33,737 bases of DNA from Sulfuricurvum sp. (GTDB taxonomy: Bacteria > Campylobacterota > Campylobacteria > Campylobacterales > Sulfurimonadaceae), in contig JAQTOQ010000004.1 in assembly GCA_028713245.1 (NCBI GenBank), forward strand, positions 1-33,737, in the 5' to 3' direction. Made by a program: the position numbers and the translations under genes. The first letter of the stretch is position 1; each line of letters begins with the position of its first letter. Below, piece by piece: positions 16,571-24,634 of this stretch. The notes below the pieces were generated by a model. That model had not been told where the DNA came from. It searched no databases and saw only the letters and a program-made list of their open reading frames with translations.

Positions 16571-17215
16571 CTATTGGACCTTAGTCAAAACGCCATCATT
16601 CATGCGATAAATATAATTACATTGTGCCGCCAACAACTCGTCATGCGTTACCAAAATCATACCGGCATTATGCTCTTTAAGATAGTTAAAAAAAATAGTC
16701 ATTACTTCTTGTGCCGTTGCATGGTCAAGATTGCCCGTCGGTTCATCCGCAAAAATGAGACGTGGCTTTTTAGAAAGGACACGTGCAATCGAAACACGTT
16801 GCTGTTGCCCGCCTGAGAGTTCTGTCACCTTTTGATGACATACTTTATCAATTCTGAGAGACTGCAGTAAAGTATTATCAATGGTTTTATTTGCCATAAG
16901 CGCTGCTACTTCGAGGTTTTCATAACCACTGAAACCCTTGAAAAGATAATGACTTTGATAAATTAGTCCCAAATCATACCGACGAAGCTCCACAAGCTCT
17001 TTTTCATTCAGCTCATAAATATTACGGCCAAAAAGTTCTACGCTACCCTCATTGGGCACTAGCATTGAAGAGAGGTTATGCATCAATGTCGATTTTCCGC
17101 TCCCGCTAACTCCAATTATGGCCATCGATTCAGTAGCATTGAGCTCTAACGATACATTGTTAAACAGCGGATAATCAAACGCATGTGATAAAGAAGTGGC
17201 TTTTAAAAGATTCAT
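16571..17215 (-). CDS. LolD/FtsE-type ABC transporter ATP-binding protein
   Basis: A 214-residue ABC ATPase with Walker [10 protein letters not shown] at 35-43, signature LSGGQQQR at 133-140, Walker B LIFADEP at 153-159 and the switch His in LVTHDE. The [14 protein letters not shown]-loop region and compact size fit the LolD/MacB/FtsE group, which works with integral membrane partners; no permease gene is adjacent, so the partner must be encoded elsewhere. It follows the tsf terminator, and no Shine-Dalgarno precedes its ATG; TATAAT at 17222-17227 would start transcription at about the ATG itself. Same position as Cj1180c in C. jejuni. Confidence 0.88.
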   Translation of the reverse strand: MNLLKATSLSHAFDYPLFNNVSLELNATESMAIIGVSGSGKSTLMHNLSSMLVPNEGSVELFGRNIYELNEKELVELRRYDLGLIYQSHYLFKGFSGYENLEVAALMANKTIDNTLLQSLRIDKVCHQKVTELSGGQQQRVSIARVLSKKPRLIFADEPTGNLDHATAQEVMTIFFNYLKEHNAGMILVTHDELLAAQCNYIYRMNDGVLTKVQ

Positions 17216-17221
17216 GTAGAA

Positions 17222-17227
17222 ATTATA
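17222..17227 (-). promoter_or_regulatory. -10 box for a probable leaderless transcript of the ABC ATPase gene
   Basis: TATAAT on the minus strand ends 6 bases before the ATG at 17215, so a start 7 bases downstream coincides with the A of ATG. It sits between the tsf terminator and the gene, the only place for an independent promoter. No convincing -35. Confidence 0.45.
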
Positions 17228-17252
17228 GAGAAAAAGAGGTTAAAAAGAGGGG

Positions 17253-17280
17253 CTAAAAAAGCGAAAAATCGCTTTTTTAG
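17253..17280 (-). terminator. Rho-independent terminator after tsf
   Basis: A perfect 12-bp inverted repeat (CTAAAAAAGCGA / TCGCTTTTTTAG) with a 4-base loop, two bases beyond the tsf stop. On the minus strand the GCGA/TCGC core is followed by TTTTTT, a good intrinsic terminator; its A tract makes it function on either strand. Confidence 0.85.
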
Positions 17281-17282
17281 AA

Positions 17283-18350
17283 TTACGCCATTTGTGCAGC
17301 TACTTCTGCAGCAAAGTCATTGACTTGTTTTTCAATACCTTCACCGACCTCGTATTTAACAAATTCAACGATTTGAGCGGTTCCGCCATGAGCAGCAGCT
17401 TCTTTTGCAAGAGCTTGGGCTACTGATAGTGAATCATCCATAACGAAGTTTTGATCCAACAATGCCAATTCTTTGTCCAAAGTTGTATTATCTGCTACGA
17501 AACGAGCCAACTGACCAGGGATGATGTTTGCCCAAATTTTTTCAGGTTTTCCATCTGCCAATAATTTAGCCTTGATCGCTTCTTCTGCTGTTGCCATAAC
17601 TTCTGGAGTTAATTGCATCATAGAAATGTACTGAGGAACGTTCTTAAGCGGTTTTTTCAAACGTCCAAGTTCTTCGTTCTCTGTTTTGATCGCTTCAATA
17701 CGACCAATAGTCTCTTCTTCTACAAATTTAGCATCAAAATCGTGGTAACTCATCGTAGTAGGCTTCATAGCCGCTGCGTGCATCGCGATGTTTTTAACAA
17801 ACGGTGCCATTGCATCAGCAGTTTTTTGTGAATCACATGTGATTGCTACCAAAACCCCAACACGACCATTTGAGTGAACGTAACCGTTTACACAACCATG
17901 TTCACCTGCATTAAGGGTAACAAAACGTCGAGTTACGATTTTTTCACCGATACGCGCTACTTGAGCCGTGAAATACTCAGAAAATGTACCTGTTTCATAA
18001 GAAGTTTCATTCAACTCTTCTACGGTGCTAACGCCCGTTGTAAATACATGTGCTGCTGTATTGCCCACAAGAGCCATAAAACCGTCGTTTTTTGCAACGA
18101 AATCGGTTTCAGAGTTGATCTCTACTAGTGAAGCAGATGCAAATGTTTCAGAGACCTTAAGACCCAAAAGTCCCTCAGCTGCAACACGATCCGCTTTTTT
18201 AGCCGTTTGTGACATACCGCGATCACGTAAAAAATCTTTCGCTTTTTCCATGTCGCCATCACACTCAGTAAGTGCTTTTTTACAATCCATCATAGGGGCA
18301 TCCGTTGCCGCTCTGAGGTCTTTTACCATAGCTGCTGTTACGTCTGCCAT
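17283..18350 (-). CDS. tsf: Translation elongation factor Ts
   Basis: EF-Ts exchanges GDP for GTP on EF-Tu. The N-terminal UBA-like domain and the signature [14 protein letters not shown] (about residues 16-29) are clear. The [16 protein letters not shown] segment, which contacts EF-Tu, follows. The 355-residue length fits the long-form EF-Ts of this phylum, with two dimerisation subdomains. The gene begins two bases after the rpsB stop, with AGAGGAAG as ribosome site, and ends at a strong terminator, so rpsB-tsf is a two-gene operon. Confidence 0.97.
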   Translation of the reverse strand: MADVTAAMVKDLRAATDAPMMDCKKALTECDGDMEKAKDFLRDRGMSQTAKKADRVAAEGLLGLKVSETFASASLVEINSETDFVAKNDGFMALVGNTAAHVFTTGVSTVEELNETSYETGTFSEYFTAQVARIGEKIVTRRFVTLNAGEHGCVNGYVHSNGRVGVLVAITCDSQKTADAMAPFVKNIAMHAAAMKPTTMSYHDFDAKFVEEETIGRIEAIKTENEELGRLKKPLKNVPQYISMMQLTPEVMATAEEAIKAKLLADGKPEKIWANIIPGQLARFVADNTTLDKELALLDQNFVMDDSLSVAQALAKEAAAHGGTAQIVEFVKYEVGEGIEKQVNDFAAEVAAQMA

Positions 18351-18352
18351 GA

Positions 18353-19120
18353 TTATGCTTCCTCTGCGACTTCTTCAGATGCCGCTTCGAAAACTTCTTC
18401 TGCAGATGCTTCTTCTACCGCTGCATCATCGCTTCCGCTGTTACGAAGGGATTTGCCTTCATTGATAGCTTCTGCCATTTCTTTACAGAACAATTGAATA
18501 GAACGGATCGCATCATCATTTCCAGGGATTGGAATGTCAATAACGTCCGGGTCACAGTTAGTATCAAGAGGGGCAACAATACGGATACCAAGGTTACGAG
18601 CTTCTTGTACTGCAATGTGCTCTTTAACTGCATCAACAACGAACATCATGTCAGGTAAAGTTTTCATTTGACGGATACCACCAAGATAAGCAATTAGCTT
18701 CTCTTTTTGACGATTCATCATCAATGCTTCTTTTTTTGTTAAAAGACCCATTTGACCATTTGCTTGCATCTCTTCGATGATGTCAAGTTTGCGGATTGAT
18801 TTTTGAATTGTTGGGAAGTTTGTCAACATTCCACCCAACCAGCGATTGTCAACATATGGCATGCCACATGAGATTGCCGCATCACGAACTGCAACACGTG
18901 CCTGTTTTTTAGTTCCTACAAAAAGAACCGTTTGACCCTCAGCAGCTGCATCAAGAACCTGCTGGTATGCAGCACGGAAAAAACGCAATGTTTTTTGTAG
19001 ATCAATAATATAGATGTTTTTACGAACACCAAAAATGTATTTCTTCATTTTTGGATTCCAACGACGTGTTTGGTGACCGAAGTGAACACCGCACTCCAAT
19101 AAATCTTTCATAGTTACCAT
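18353..19120 (-). CDS. rpsB: Ribosomal protein S2
   Basis: S2 binds 16S rRNA late in 30S assembly. The 255-residue protein starts [25 protein letters not shown], the S2 hallmark, and has [16 protein letters not shown] and [15 protein letters not shown]. The C-terminal tail is acidic ([21 protein letters not shown]), a lineage-type extension. The ORF track start, 41 codons earlier, translates the leader RNA; AAAAGGAG eight bases before the ATG at 19120 fixes the true start. It is co-transcribed with tsf. Confidence 0.97.
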   Translation of the reverse strand: MVTMKDLLECGVHFGHQTRRWNPKMKKYIFGVRKNIYIIDLQKTLRFFRAAYQQVLDAAAEGQTVLFVGTKKQARVAVRDAAISCGMPYVDNRWLGGMLTNFPTIQKSIRKLDIIEEMQANGQMGLLTKKEALMMNRQKEKLIAYLGGIRQMKTLPDMMFVVDAVKEHIAVQEARNLGIRIVAPLDTNCDPDVIDIPIPGNDDAIRSIQLFCKEMAEAINEGKSLRNSGSDDAAVEEASAEEVFEAASEEVAEEA

Positions 19121-19148
19121 GAAAAGACTCCTTTTAAAAATAAAATAT

Positions 19149-19216
19149 TTTGTTCTTCGTTTACTTGGGCGCTTCTTGAAACAGAGCCGATGATGCATCG
19201 GATGCACGAGAACAAA
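19149..19216 (-). promoter_or_regulatory. Structured rpsB leader, candidate autoregulatory RNA
   Basis: On the transcribed strand an 8-bp stem (TTTGTTCT with AGAACAAA at the two ends of the element) encloses a hairpin with 6-bp arms (CCGATG/CATCGG, 19187-19201) and a 3-base loop. The element ends about 28 bases before the rpsB start and lies downstream of the -10 box at 19278-19283. Leaders of S2 genes in several phyla bind S2 to repress rpsB-tsf; this may be the counterpart here. A second small hairpin (ATTCG/CGAAT, 19222-19235) lies just upstream. Confidence 0.5.
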
Positions 19217-19277
19217 CTTAGATTCGCTTGCGAATTTTTTCACGCGACTTAAAAAAGTGGCAGAGAAAATCGGGCGA

Positions 19278-19283
19278 ATTATA
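19278..19283 (-). promoter_or_regulatory. Putative -10 box of rpsB-tsf
   Basis: TATAAT on the minus strand (AGTATAATTCGCC context). Transcription would start near 19271 and leave a leader of about 150 bases, long for a ribosomal protein operon and consistent with leader-based control. Confidence 0.55.
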
Positions 19284-19445
19284 CTAAAAGTACTCTTTAA
19301 TTAGTCTTTTGTTTACTATTGCTCCTTTAATTACGCTAAATAAATCATTTTTTGTTATTTTTAAACTCTTTTTATATTATTTTTGCTAATATCGTTTCAA
19401 CAATGTAAGCTTATTACGCAATATTGAAACCCTTAAGGAGTTAGA
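19284..19445. promoter_or_regulatory. Promoter side of the rpsB/porin divergent region, with inverted repeat
   Basis: With the rpsB leader this makes a 325-base gene-free gap. The AT-rich stretch contains TATTAT (19375-19380) and TGCTAATAT (19384-19392) as possible porin -10 boxes. GTTTCAACAATG (19394-19405) and CAATATTGAAAC (19419-19430) are inverted copies (10 of 12 matching) immediately before the porin ribosome site, a candidate operator or leader hairpin. Confidence 0.45.
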
Positions 19446-21023
19446 ATGAAAAACAAATTTTTAGGTTCCGTGGTCGCAGCGGCTCTTATGTCCACTACCG
19501 TGACGGCAGAAGGTACGATGCTACAACGCTTTGAAGCGATGGAAAAAGAGATGAATGCACTCAAGGCGGAAATCGCGAATATGAAAGCTGAAAAACCAAT
19601 ATCAGTTACTACAAAAAAAATAGTCGTTGAAGACGATGATGAAGCCCCGGTCAAAGCAACTGCTAGAAAAATTAAAGTAGCTGTTTCAAAAGATAATGAG
19701 GAAAAAAGTATTCCTGAACAGCTTGAAGATATTCACGATCAGCTAAGCACTCTCAACAAAAGAACCAACGGTAACGCCATCAAATGGGATGTTGATTTCC
19801 GCACCAGTGTTGATAACCTCAGCTATAAAATGGCGGATGGAAGCAAGCAAACCAATGATGCTCTTTTCAGTAACCGTTTATGGCTAGGAATGAACTATGC
19901 GGCTACAAAAAATCTTAGCTTCACAGGGCAGCTCGCCTATAACAAAACTTTTGGTCAACGTTCAATGGTCAATCCAACCACAGCAGGAATGGAAGGTTTT
20001 GACTGGATCAGCAGTGAAGCGGCTTATGATGATACGCTCCGTGTACGATCGGCTTATTTTTATTACCAAGATGATGAGTTTTTAGGTACCGATATCCCAT
20101 GGACTGTTAGTGTTGGTCGTCGTCCATCTACAGAAGGACATCTTGTTAATCTACGGGAGAATGATCAGGCATCATCACCATTGGCACATACTATCAATGT
20201 TGAATTTGACGGTGCAAGTGCAAAATTTGGGATGGAAGGAGTTACGGGTTTAACAGGAGCGTATTTCAAACTTTGTGCCGGTCGCGGTATGAGTGCAGCT
20301 GAGCCACGATTTGGTGCTGCTCCATACAGTGATCAAAATGCAACCACTAATAATATTGATATGGCTGGTATTATTATCGTTCCTTATGATGATAAGCAAT
20401 ACAGTATCGGAATGCAATATACTTACGCAAATAATTTGATTGATCTCGCTAATCCGGGAGTAGACTTTAGTATGAGTACGGTTGGTGGTCTTCATACAGC
20501 CACAGCTTTTGTTATGATAAACGGTATCGGTAATGGATGGAGTGACTTTTTGGATGACTCATTAATCTTTGCAAGTGGTGCAATGTCCAAAACGGACCCT
20601 TATGCCAATAAAGGGGGCATGCTAGGATCAACAGATAGTAAAACTGGGTATAGCTACTGGATCGGGACACAGTTCCCATCTCTTATCAGTGACGAAGGAC
20701 GATGGGGTGCTGAGTTCAACCACGGTTCAAACTATTGGCGTCCAATCACCTATGGTGAAGATACCCTAATCGGTTCAAAACTTGCAGCACGTGGTAATGC
20801 ATACGAAGTTTATTTTACAGAACCATTAGTTAAAGACATCCTCTCTTTCCAACTACGCTATACCTATATCGATTATGATTATAGTGGTAGTAATGGCTTT
20901 TTTGGAAGTACTTCAGGAACCCCTCTAAGTATGGATGAAGCTAGAGCGATTGGTGGAGCTACAGCTGCAAGTATTGTTGATCATGCGCAAGACATTCGTG
21001 CGTACATTCGTTATAAATTTTAA
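19446..21023 (+). CDS. Outer-membrane porin, DUF3373-like
   Basis: A 525-residue outer-membrane protein. It has a Sec signal (MKNKFLGSVVAAALMSTTVTA, cut after about residue 21), then a short coiled-coil (TMLQRFEAMEKEMNALKAEIANMK), a charged linker, and from about residue 115 a long beta-rich region with alternating hydrophobic strands. It ends in RAYIRYKF, with the terminal Phe that outer-membrane barrels use for assembly. The coiled-coil plus barrel resembles porins annotated DUF3373 in Campylobacterota; I cannot tell the solute. AAGGAG precedes the ATG. It is monocistronic, bounded downstream by a palindromic repeat. Confidence 0.82.
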   Translation: MKNKFLGSVVAAALMSTTVTAEGTMLQRFEAMEKEMNALKAEIANMKAEKPISVTTKKIVVEDDDEAPVKATARKIKVAVSKDNEEKSIPEQLEDIHDQLSTLNKRTNGNAIKWDVDFRTSVDNLSYKMADGSKQTNDALFSNRLWLGMNYAATKNLSFTGQLAYNKTFGQRSMVNPTTAGMEGFDWISSEAAYDDTLRVRSAYFYYQDDEFLGTDIPWTVSVGRRPSTEGHLVNLRENDQASSPLAHTINVEFDGASAKFGMEGVTGLTGAYFKLCAGRGMSAAEPRFGAAPYSDQNATTNNIDMAGIIIVPYDDKQYSIGMQYTYANNLIDLANPGVDFSMSTVGGLHTATAFVMINGIGNGWSDFLDDSLIFASGAMSKTDPYANKGGMLGSTDSKTGYSYWIGTQFPSLISDEGRWGAEFNHGSNYWRPITYGEDTLIGSKLAARGNAYEVYFTEPLVKDILSFQLRYTYIDYDYSGSNGFFGSTSGTPLSMDEARAIGGATAASIVDHAQDIRAYIRYKF

Positions 21024-21031
21024 TTTCTACT

Positions 21032-21059
21032 GTCATTCCGTGCCACGACACGGAATGAC
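21032..21059. repeat. Palindromic repeat, short form
   Basis: A perfect 11-bp inverted repeat, GTCATTCCGTG / CACGGAATGAC, with a 6-base loop, between the convergent porin and bcp genes. No T tract follows, so it is not a standard terminator. The first 25 bases match the start of the longer element at 21567-21634 with one difference, so both belong to one repeat family. Confidence 0.75.
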
Positions 21060-21065
21060 GAAAAA

Positions 21066-21533
21066 CTATTCTTGCAATCTTGCCAACTCTTCTTTTACTT
21101 TAACCACGTGGTCTTTGACTTTAACGTTATTCCATAAGGCACGAACAACCCCTTTTGGATCGATGATGTACGTTGAGCGGACAATCCCCATATATTCTTT
21201 GCCATAGTTCTTTTTCATCGCCCATACACCATAGTCTTGCATCATTTGCGTCGTAGGATCGCTCAAAAGCGTAATACCTAAATTTTGTTTCTCGATAAAA
21301 TTACGGTGCGCTTTGGTACTGTCCGCACTTACACCCAAAATAATAGCACCCATATCATCGTACGCATCCTGTGCTTCAGTAAACTCACACGCTTCAGTCG
21401 TACATCCGGGAGTGGAATCTTTGGGATAAAAATACAATACAATCCATTTTCCGCGCAAATCGCGCAGACAGATTTCCACATCATCCTGATTACTCAAACA
21501 AAACTCGGGGGCGGTGCTTTCTAGTTCTAACAT
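21066..21533 (-). CDS. bcp: Bcp-type peroxiredoxin
   Basis: A thiol peroxidase that reduces hydrogen and organic peroxides, usually recycled by thioredoxin. The 155-residue protein has the peroxidatic Cys at 44 and the resolving Cys at 49 in STPGCTTEACEF, the CxxxxC arrangement of the Bcp/PrxQ group. FYPKDSTPGC and the later RSTYIIDPKGVVRA are standard. A trxB gene lies about 9 kb away, which could recycle it through thioredoxin. The gene is bracketed by two forms of a palindromic repeat (21032-21059 and 21567-21634). Confidence 0.95.
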   Translation of the reverse strand: MLELESTAPEFCLSNQDDVEICLRDLRGKWIVLYFYPKDSTPGCTTEACEFTEAQDAYDDMGAIILGVSADSTKAHRNFIEKQNLGITLLSDPTTQMMQDYGVWAMKKNYGKEYMGIVRSTYIIDPKGVVRALWNNVKVKDHVVKVKEELARLQE

Positions 21534-21566
21534 TATTAGTTTCCTTTATTTTTAGTATCTCCATCC

Positions 21567-21634
21567 CGTCATTCCGTGCCACGACATGGAATCCATAAAC
21601 AGCAGATGGATACCGTATCGAGTACGGTATGACG
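21567..21634. repeat. Palindromic repeat, full form (cloverleaf-like)
   Basis: A 68-base element with an outer stem CGTCAT (21567-21572) / ATGACG (21629-21634) and three internal hairpins. Hairpin 1 is ATTCCGTG/CATGGAAT (21571-21592, one G-T pair). Hairpin 2 is ATCCAT/ATGGAT (21591-21611). Hairpin 3 is ATACCGTA/TACGGTAT (21610-21630). The short form at 21032 corresponds to the outer stem plus hairpin 1 alone. It lies between the aldehyde dehydrogenase stop and bcp, and is probably a dispersed REP-like or miniature mobile element. Confidence 0.75.
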
Positions 21635-21639
21635 AAAGG

Positions 21640-23055
21640 CTATAAAATTACGATCGATTTTATCTCTGTCATTTCTTCAATAGCAAAACGTGGACCTTCA
21701 CGCCCTACCCCGCTGAGCTTAACCCCGCCATACGGCTGTATATCAAAACGCAAGGTTGGCATGTCATTGATAATGATACCGCCTGCATCCAACTCTTCAA
21801 TCGCTTTGTTTGCATGTTCTAAATTATTGGTAAAAATTGAGCACTGCAATCCATACGGAGAGTCATTCATCTTCTCGATTGCCTCATCCAATGTTTCTAC
21901 TTTTACCAAACTCACGATCGGGGCAAAAACCTCTTCGCAAATGATTTTCATCGACTCTGTCACATCCGCCATAACACAGGGATAAAATAACCGTCCCTCA
22001 CTGCGCGAAGGTGTTAGAGCACAAGCGCCTTCATCAATAGCACTTTGTACCCAGTTCATTGCTCTACTCACAGCCTCATCATCAATAAGCGGTCCTAAAA
22101 AAGTCGCCTCATCGTAAGGAGATCCAACGACTAATTTTGCCGTTTCCTCCGTCATTTTTGCTGCAAATTCATTGTAAATTTCAGCATTTACATAAATACG
22201 CTGTAGCGAGATACACACTTGCCCAGAATTTGCAAAAGCACCAATTGCGCAACGCTGCGCCGCATACTCGAGATCAGCTGATGTATCTATATAGGTTGCC
22301 GCATTTCCCCCAAGCTCTAAGCTCACTTTTTTAATCCCAGCACTTTTCGTGATAATTGCACCAACCGGCACAGAACCCGTAAAGCTGATCACTCTGGGAA
22401 TATCACTGCTAACAAGAGCACTTCCTACCTCAGCATCTCCATATACAACGCTTAGTGCATCGGTAATCGCATAGGGGCTTTCAATAAAGAGTTTTGCAAG
22501 CTTATACGCACAAAGAGGTGCTTCAGGTGTTGGCTTTAACACGACGGCATTTCCGGCAACCAACGCAGGAGCCAATTTATGAGCAACCAAATTGAGTGGA
22601 AAATTAAAAGGAGTAATTGCAACAACGACACCACAAGGATCACGACGCCAAAAGGAAAGAGCCTTTCGCCCGCTTGGCATCGCATCCGTGTTAATTGTCT
22701 CTCCGTGCATGGTTCGCATCGTTTCTGCGCAGAGAGTAATGGTCTCTATACAGCGATCTACTTCGATGCGTGCATAGGTAAGCGGTTTACCTACCTCATC
22801 ACACAGCGCTTTTGCAAACTCTTCGCGCTGAATTTTTAGCTTTGAAGCAACATCCAACAACCATGAACATCGTTGATGCAAAGGGCTTTTTCTAGCAATT
22901 TTTACCGCATTTTGCGCAATTCTGAGCGCTTTTTGTGCATCTTCAGCACTACAGATGGCCGCTCGTGAAGCAACTCTCCCATCATAAGGGCTTAAACGCT
23001 CTGCATATTTTTCTGTCTTTACTTCAAGTGATCCCATCCATACATGCGCGTCCAT
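21640..23055 (-). CDS. NAD(P)-dependent aldehyde dehydrogenase
   Basis: A 471-residue member of the aldehyde dehydrogenase superfamily that oxidises an aldehyde to an acid. The active-site residues are visible: N151 (TPFNFPLN), the general base E247 (SLELGGNAA) and nucleophile C281 (NSGQVCISLQR). The closest flavour by eye is the lactaldehyde/succinate-semialdehyde/non-phosphorylating glyceraldehyde-3-phosphate group; the substrate is not decided by these motifs. The ORF track starts at TTG two codons earlier; AGGGG six bases before the ATG at 23055 favours the ATG. It is divergent from the globin gene. Confidence 0.9.
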   Translation of the reverse strand: MDAHVWMGSLEVKTEKYAERLSPYDGRVASRAAICSAEDAQKALRIAQNAVKIARKSPLHQRCSWLLDVASKLKIQREEFAKALCDEVGKPLTYARIEVDRCIETITLCAETMRTMHGETINTDAMPSGRKALSFWRRDPCGVVVAITPFNFPLNLVAHKLAPALVAGNAVVLKPTPEAPLCAYKLAKLFIESPYAITDALSVVYGDAEVGSALVSSDIPRVISFTGSVPVGAIITKSAGIKKVSLELGGNAATYIDTSADLEYAAQRCAIGAFANSGQVCISLQRIYVNAEIYNEFAAKMTEETAKLVVGSPYDEATFLGPLIDDEAVSRAMNWVQSAIDEGACALTPSRSEGRLFYPCVMADVTESMKIICEEVFAPIVSLVKVETLDEAIEKMNDSPYGLQCSIFTNNLEHANKAIEELDAGGIIINDMPTLRFDIQPYGGVKLSGVGREGPRFAIEEMTEIKSIVIL

Positions 23056-23145
23056 AGCCAACCCCTAGAGTAAATTATGTTTCGATTATACAAATCATCA
23101 CCTAAAAATAGATAGAATACCACAAACCAACCAAGGATCTTTAAC

Positions 23146-23592
23146 ATGAATTTAATCATCACCGAAGGTGCACTAGGTGTTCGGCCTCCTGTGACTAAGC
23201 CTCATCCAGGCTTTTTAGTCGAGGTAGGAGAAGAGCGTTTTCGAAAATTAGTTAGCGATCACTATGAACTCCTTCGTACCAGCGATATTGCTTTTCTCTT
23301 TCCAATCAATGACGAAGAAGATTTTACGGCAGCTAAAAAACACGCTGCAGATTTCATGATCCAAATTTGCGGAGGACCTGCATATTTCAATCAATCACGT
23401 GGAGAACCGCGCATGGTAGGTCGTCACGCACCCTTTCGTATCGACCCTGTTGCGCGACATCGCTGGCTAGAGTTTTACGCTACGCTTCTTCCAGCGCTTG
23501 AAGCAGAAGGGATTAATCCCGAGTATGTTCAGTCTTTTTGGAATTATCTGGATATTTTTTCTATCTGGATGATCAATACACCTACACAATAA
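23146..23592 (+). CDS. Group II-like truncated hemoglobin
   Basis: A 148-residue heme-binding globin. The core QICGGPAYFNQSRGEPRMVGRHAPFRID has the GGP..Y and proximal His (H94) arrangement of 2-on-2 globins, and Y40 in SDHYELL is a likely B10 ligand-contact Tyr. It differs clearly from the Campylobacter group III globin Ctb by this GGP/RHAPFRI block and a longer N-terminal region. Such proteins bind O2, NO or sulphide and act in detoxification or sensing. AAGGA precedes the ATG at 23146; a hairpin follows the stop. Confidence 0.82.
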   Translation: MNLIITEGALGVRPPVTKPHPGFLVEVGEERFRKLVSDHYELLRTSDIAFLFPINDEEDFTAAKKHAADFMIQICGGPAYFNQSRGEPRMVGRHAPFRIDPVARHRWLEFYATLLPALEAEGINPEYVQSFWNYLDIFSIWMINTPTQ

Positions 23593-23599
23593 ATGGCTC

Positions 23600-23625
23600 T
23601 TAATCTCCTGTATATAGGAGATTAA
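23600..23625 (+). terminator. Hairpin after the globin gene
   Basis: A perfect 10-bp inverted repeat TTAATCTCCT / AGGAGATTAA with a 6-base loop starts 8 bases after the globin stop. A long stem but no T tract follows, so it may protect the mRNA end or terminate weakly. Confidence 0.5.
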
Positions 23626-23704
23626 AGCTGCTTAATCAATGTTAAATAGCTTCTACGCTAGAATCACCTACTTTAAATTATATTTTTCACTGGAGAACCC
23701 CCTT

Positions 23705-24625
23705 ATGAATGAAGCCAAGTTTATTTGGATGAACGGAAAATTAGTTCCTTGGAATGACGCAAAAATTCACGTCCTCTCTCACACCCTTCACTATGGAAAC
23801 GGTGCTATCGAAGGAACCAAAGCGTATAAAACCTCAAAAGGGTATGCTATTTTTCGTCTTAGCGATCATACAAAACGTCTTATCGAATCGGCTAAGATGA
23901 CCCTAATTACGGTTCCCTACACTGTTGAGGAACTCAATAAAGCACAAGTAGAACTTCTACGTGCCAACGACTTCACGGCCCAAAACGTTTATCTCCGTCC
24001 TATCGTCTATCTAGGCTATGGCGTCATGGGTGTTTATCACAAAGAAGCCCCTGTTGAAGTTTCGGTTGCTGCATGGGAATGGGGCGCATATTTGGGTGAA
24101 GAAGGGATGAAGCGCGGAATTCGTCTCAAAATCTCTTCGTTTAGTCGTCCAAACAACAAATCAAACATGGGCAAAGCAAAAGCAGTCGGTAATTACCTCA
24201 ACTCGCAAATGGCAAAATTTGAAGCAGTTGAAGCGGGATATGATGAAGCATTGTTGCTTGATGATGAAGGATATGTTGCTGAAGCCAGCGGGGCGTCATT
24301 TTTTATGCTAAAGGGGGATGAGCTCATCACCCCTCCAAACGACAACTCCCTTGTATCCATCACTCAAAAAACCGTTATTGAGATGGCAACTAATATGGGA
24401 ATCAAAGTTGTGCGTCGCCGTATCAGCCGTGAAGAAATTTACACTGCTGATGAAGCATTCCTGACAGGAACTGCAGCTGAAATCACACCGGTACGTGACG
24501 TTGATTCCCGTATCTTAGGTGCTGGCGGACGTGGACCGGTAACAGAAAAAATACAAAGTGCCTATTTCGATATCGTTCACGGACGCAATCCCCACTACGA
24601 CCACTATTTAACTTACATCAACTAA
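23705..24625 (+). CDS. ilvE: Branched-chain amino acid aminotransferase
   Basis: Transfers amino groups between glutamate and the keto acids of leucine, isoleucine and valine, using PLP. The 306-residue protein has HTLHYGNGAIEGTKAY, the PLP lysine K159 in MGKAKAVGNYLNSQ, EASGASFFMLK and LTGTAAEITPVRDVD. The ORF track extends 22 codons further; GGAGA eight bases before the ATG at 23705 gives the usual MNEAKFIWMNGKLV start. It precedes the SPFH gene by 9 bases, an order shared, as I recall, with C. jejuni (Cj0269c-Cj0268c). Confidence 0.96.
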   Translation: MNEAKFIWMNGKLVPWNDAKIHVLSHTLHYGNGAIEGTKAYKTSKGYAIFRLSDHTKRLIESAKMTLITVPYTVEELNKAQVELLRANDFTAQNVYLRPIVYLGYGVMGVYHKEAPVEVSVAAWEWGAYLGEEGMKRGIRLKISSFSRPNNKSNMGKAKAVGNYLNSQMAKFEAVEAGYDEALLLDDEGYVAEASGASFFMLKGDELITPPNDNSLVSITQKTVIEMATNMGIKVVRRRISREEIYTADEAFLTGTAAEITPVRDVDSRILGAGGRGPVTEKIQSAYFDIVHGRNPHYDHYLTYIN

Positions 24626-24634
24626 AGGTAATCC

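Noticed and set aside
16352-16816. 154-residue plus-strand ORF across fliR and the ABC ATPase gene
   Set aside because: Shadow frame spanning two real genes on the other strand; composition is unlike a protein and has no ribosome site.
19222-19240. Hairpin ATTCG/CGAAT followed by TTTTTT as a plus-strand terminator
   Set aside because: No plus-strand gene ends here; the hairpin is in the rpsB leader on the other strand.
19121-19243. N-terminal extension of rpsB by 41 codons in the ORF track
   Set aside because: It translates the leader RNA; S2 proteins begin MVTMKDLL, and a strong AAAAGGAG precedes the ATG at 19120.
21032-21059. Palindrome after the porin as a simple terminator
   Set aside because: No T tract on either strand, and the same sequence recurs at 21567 in a longer form; a repeat element explains it better.
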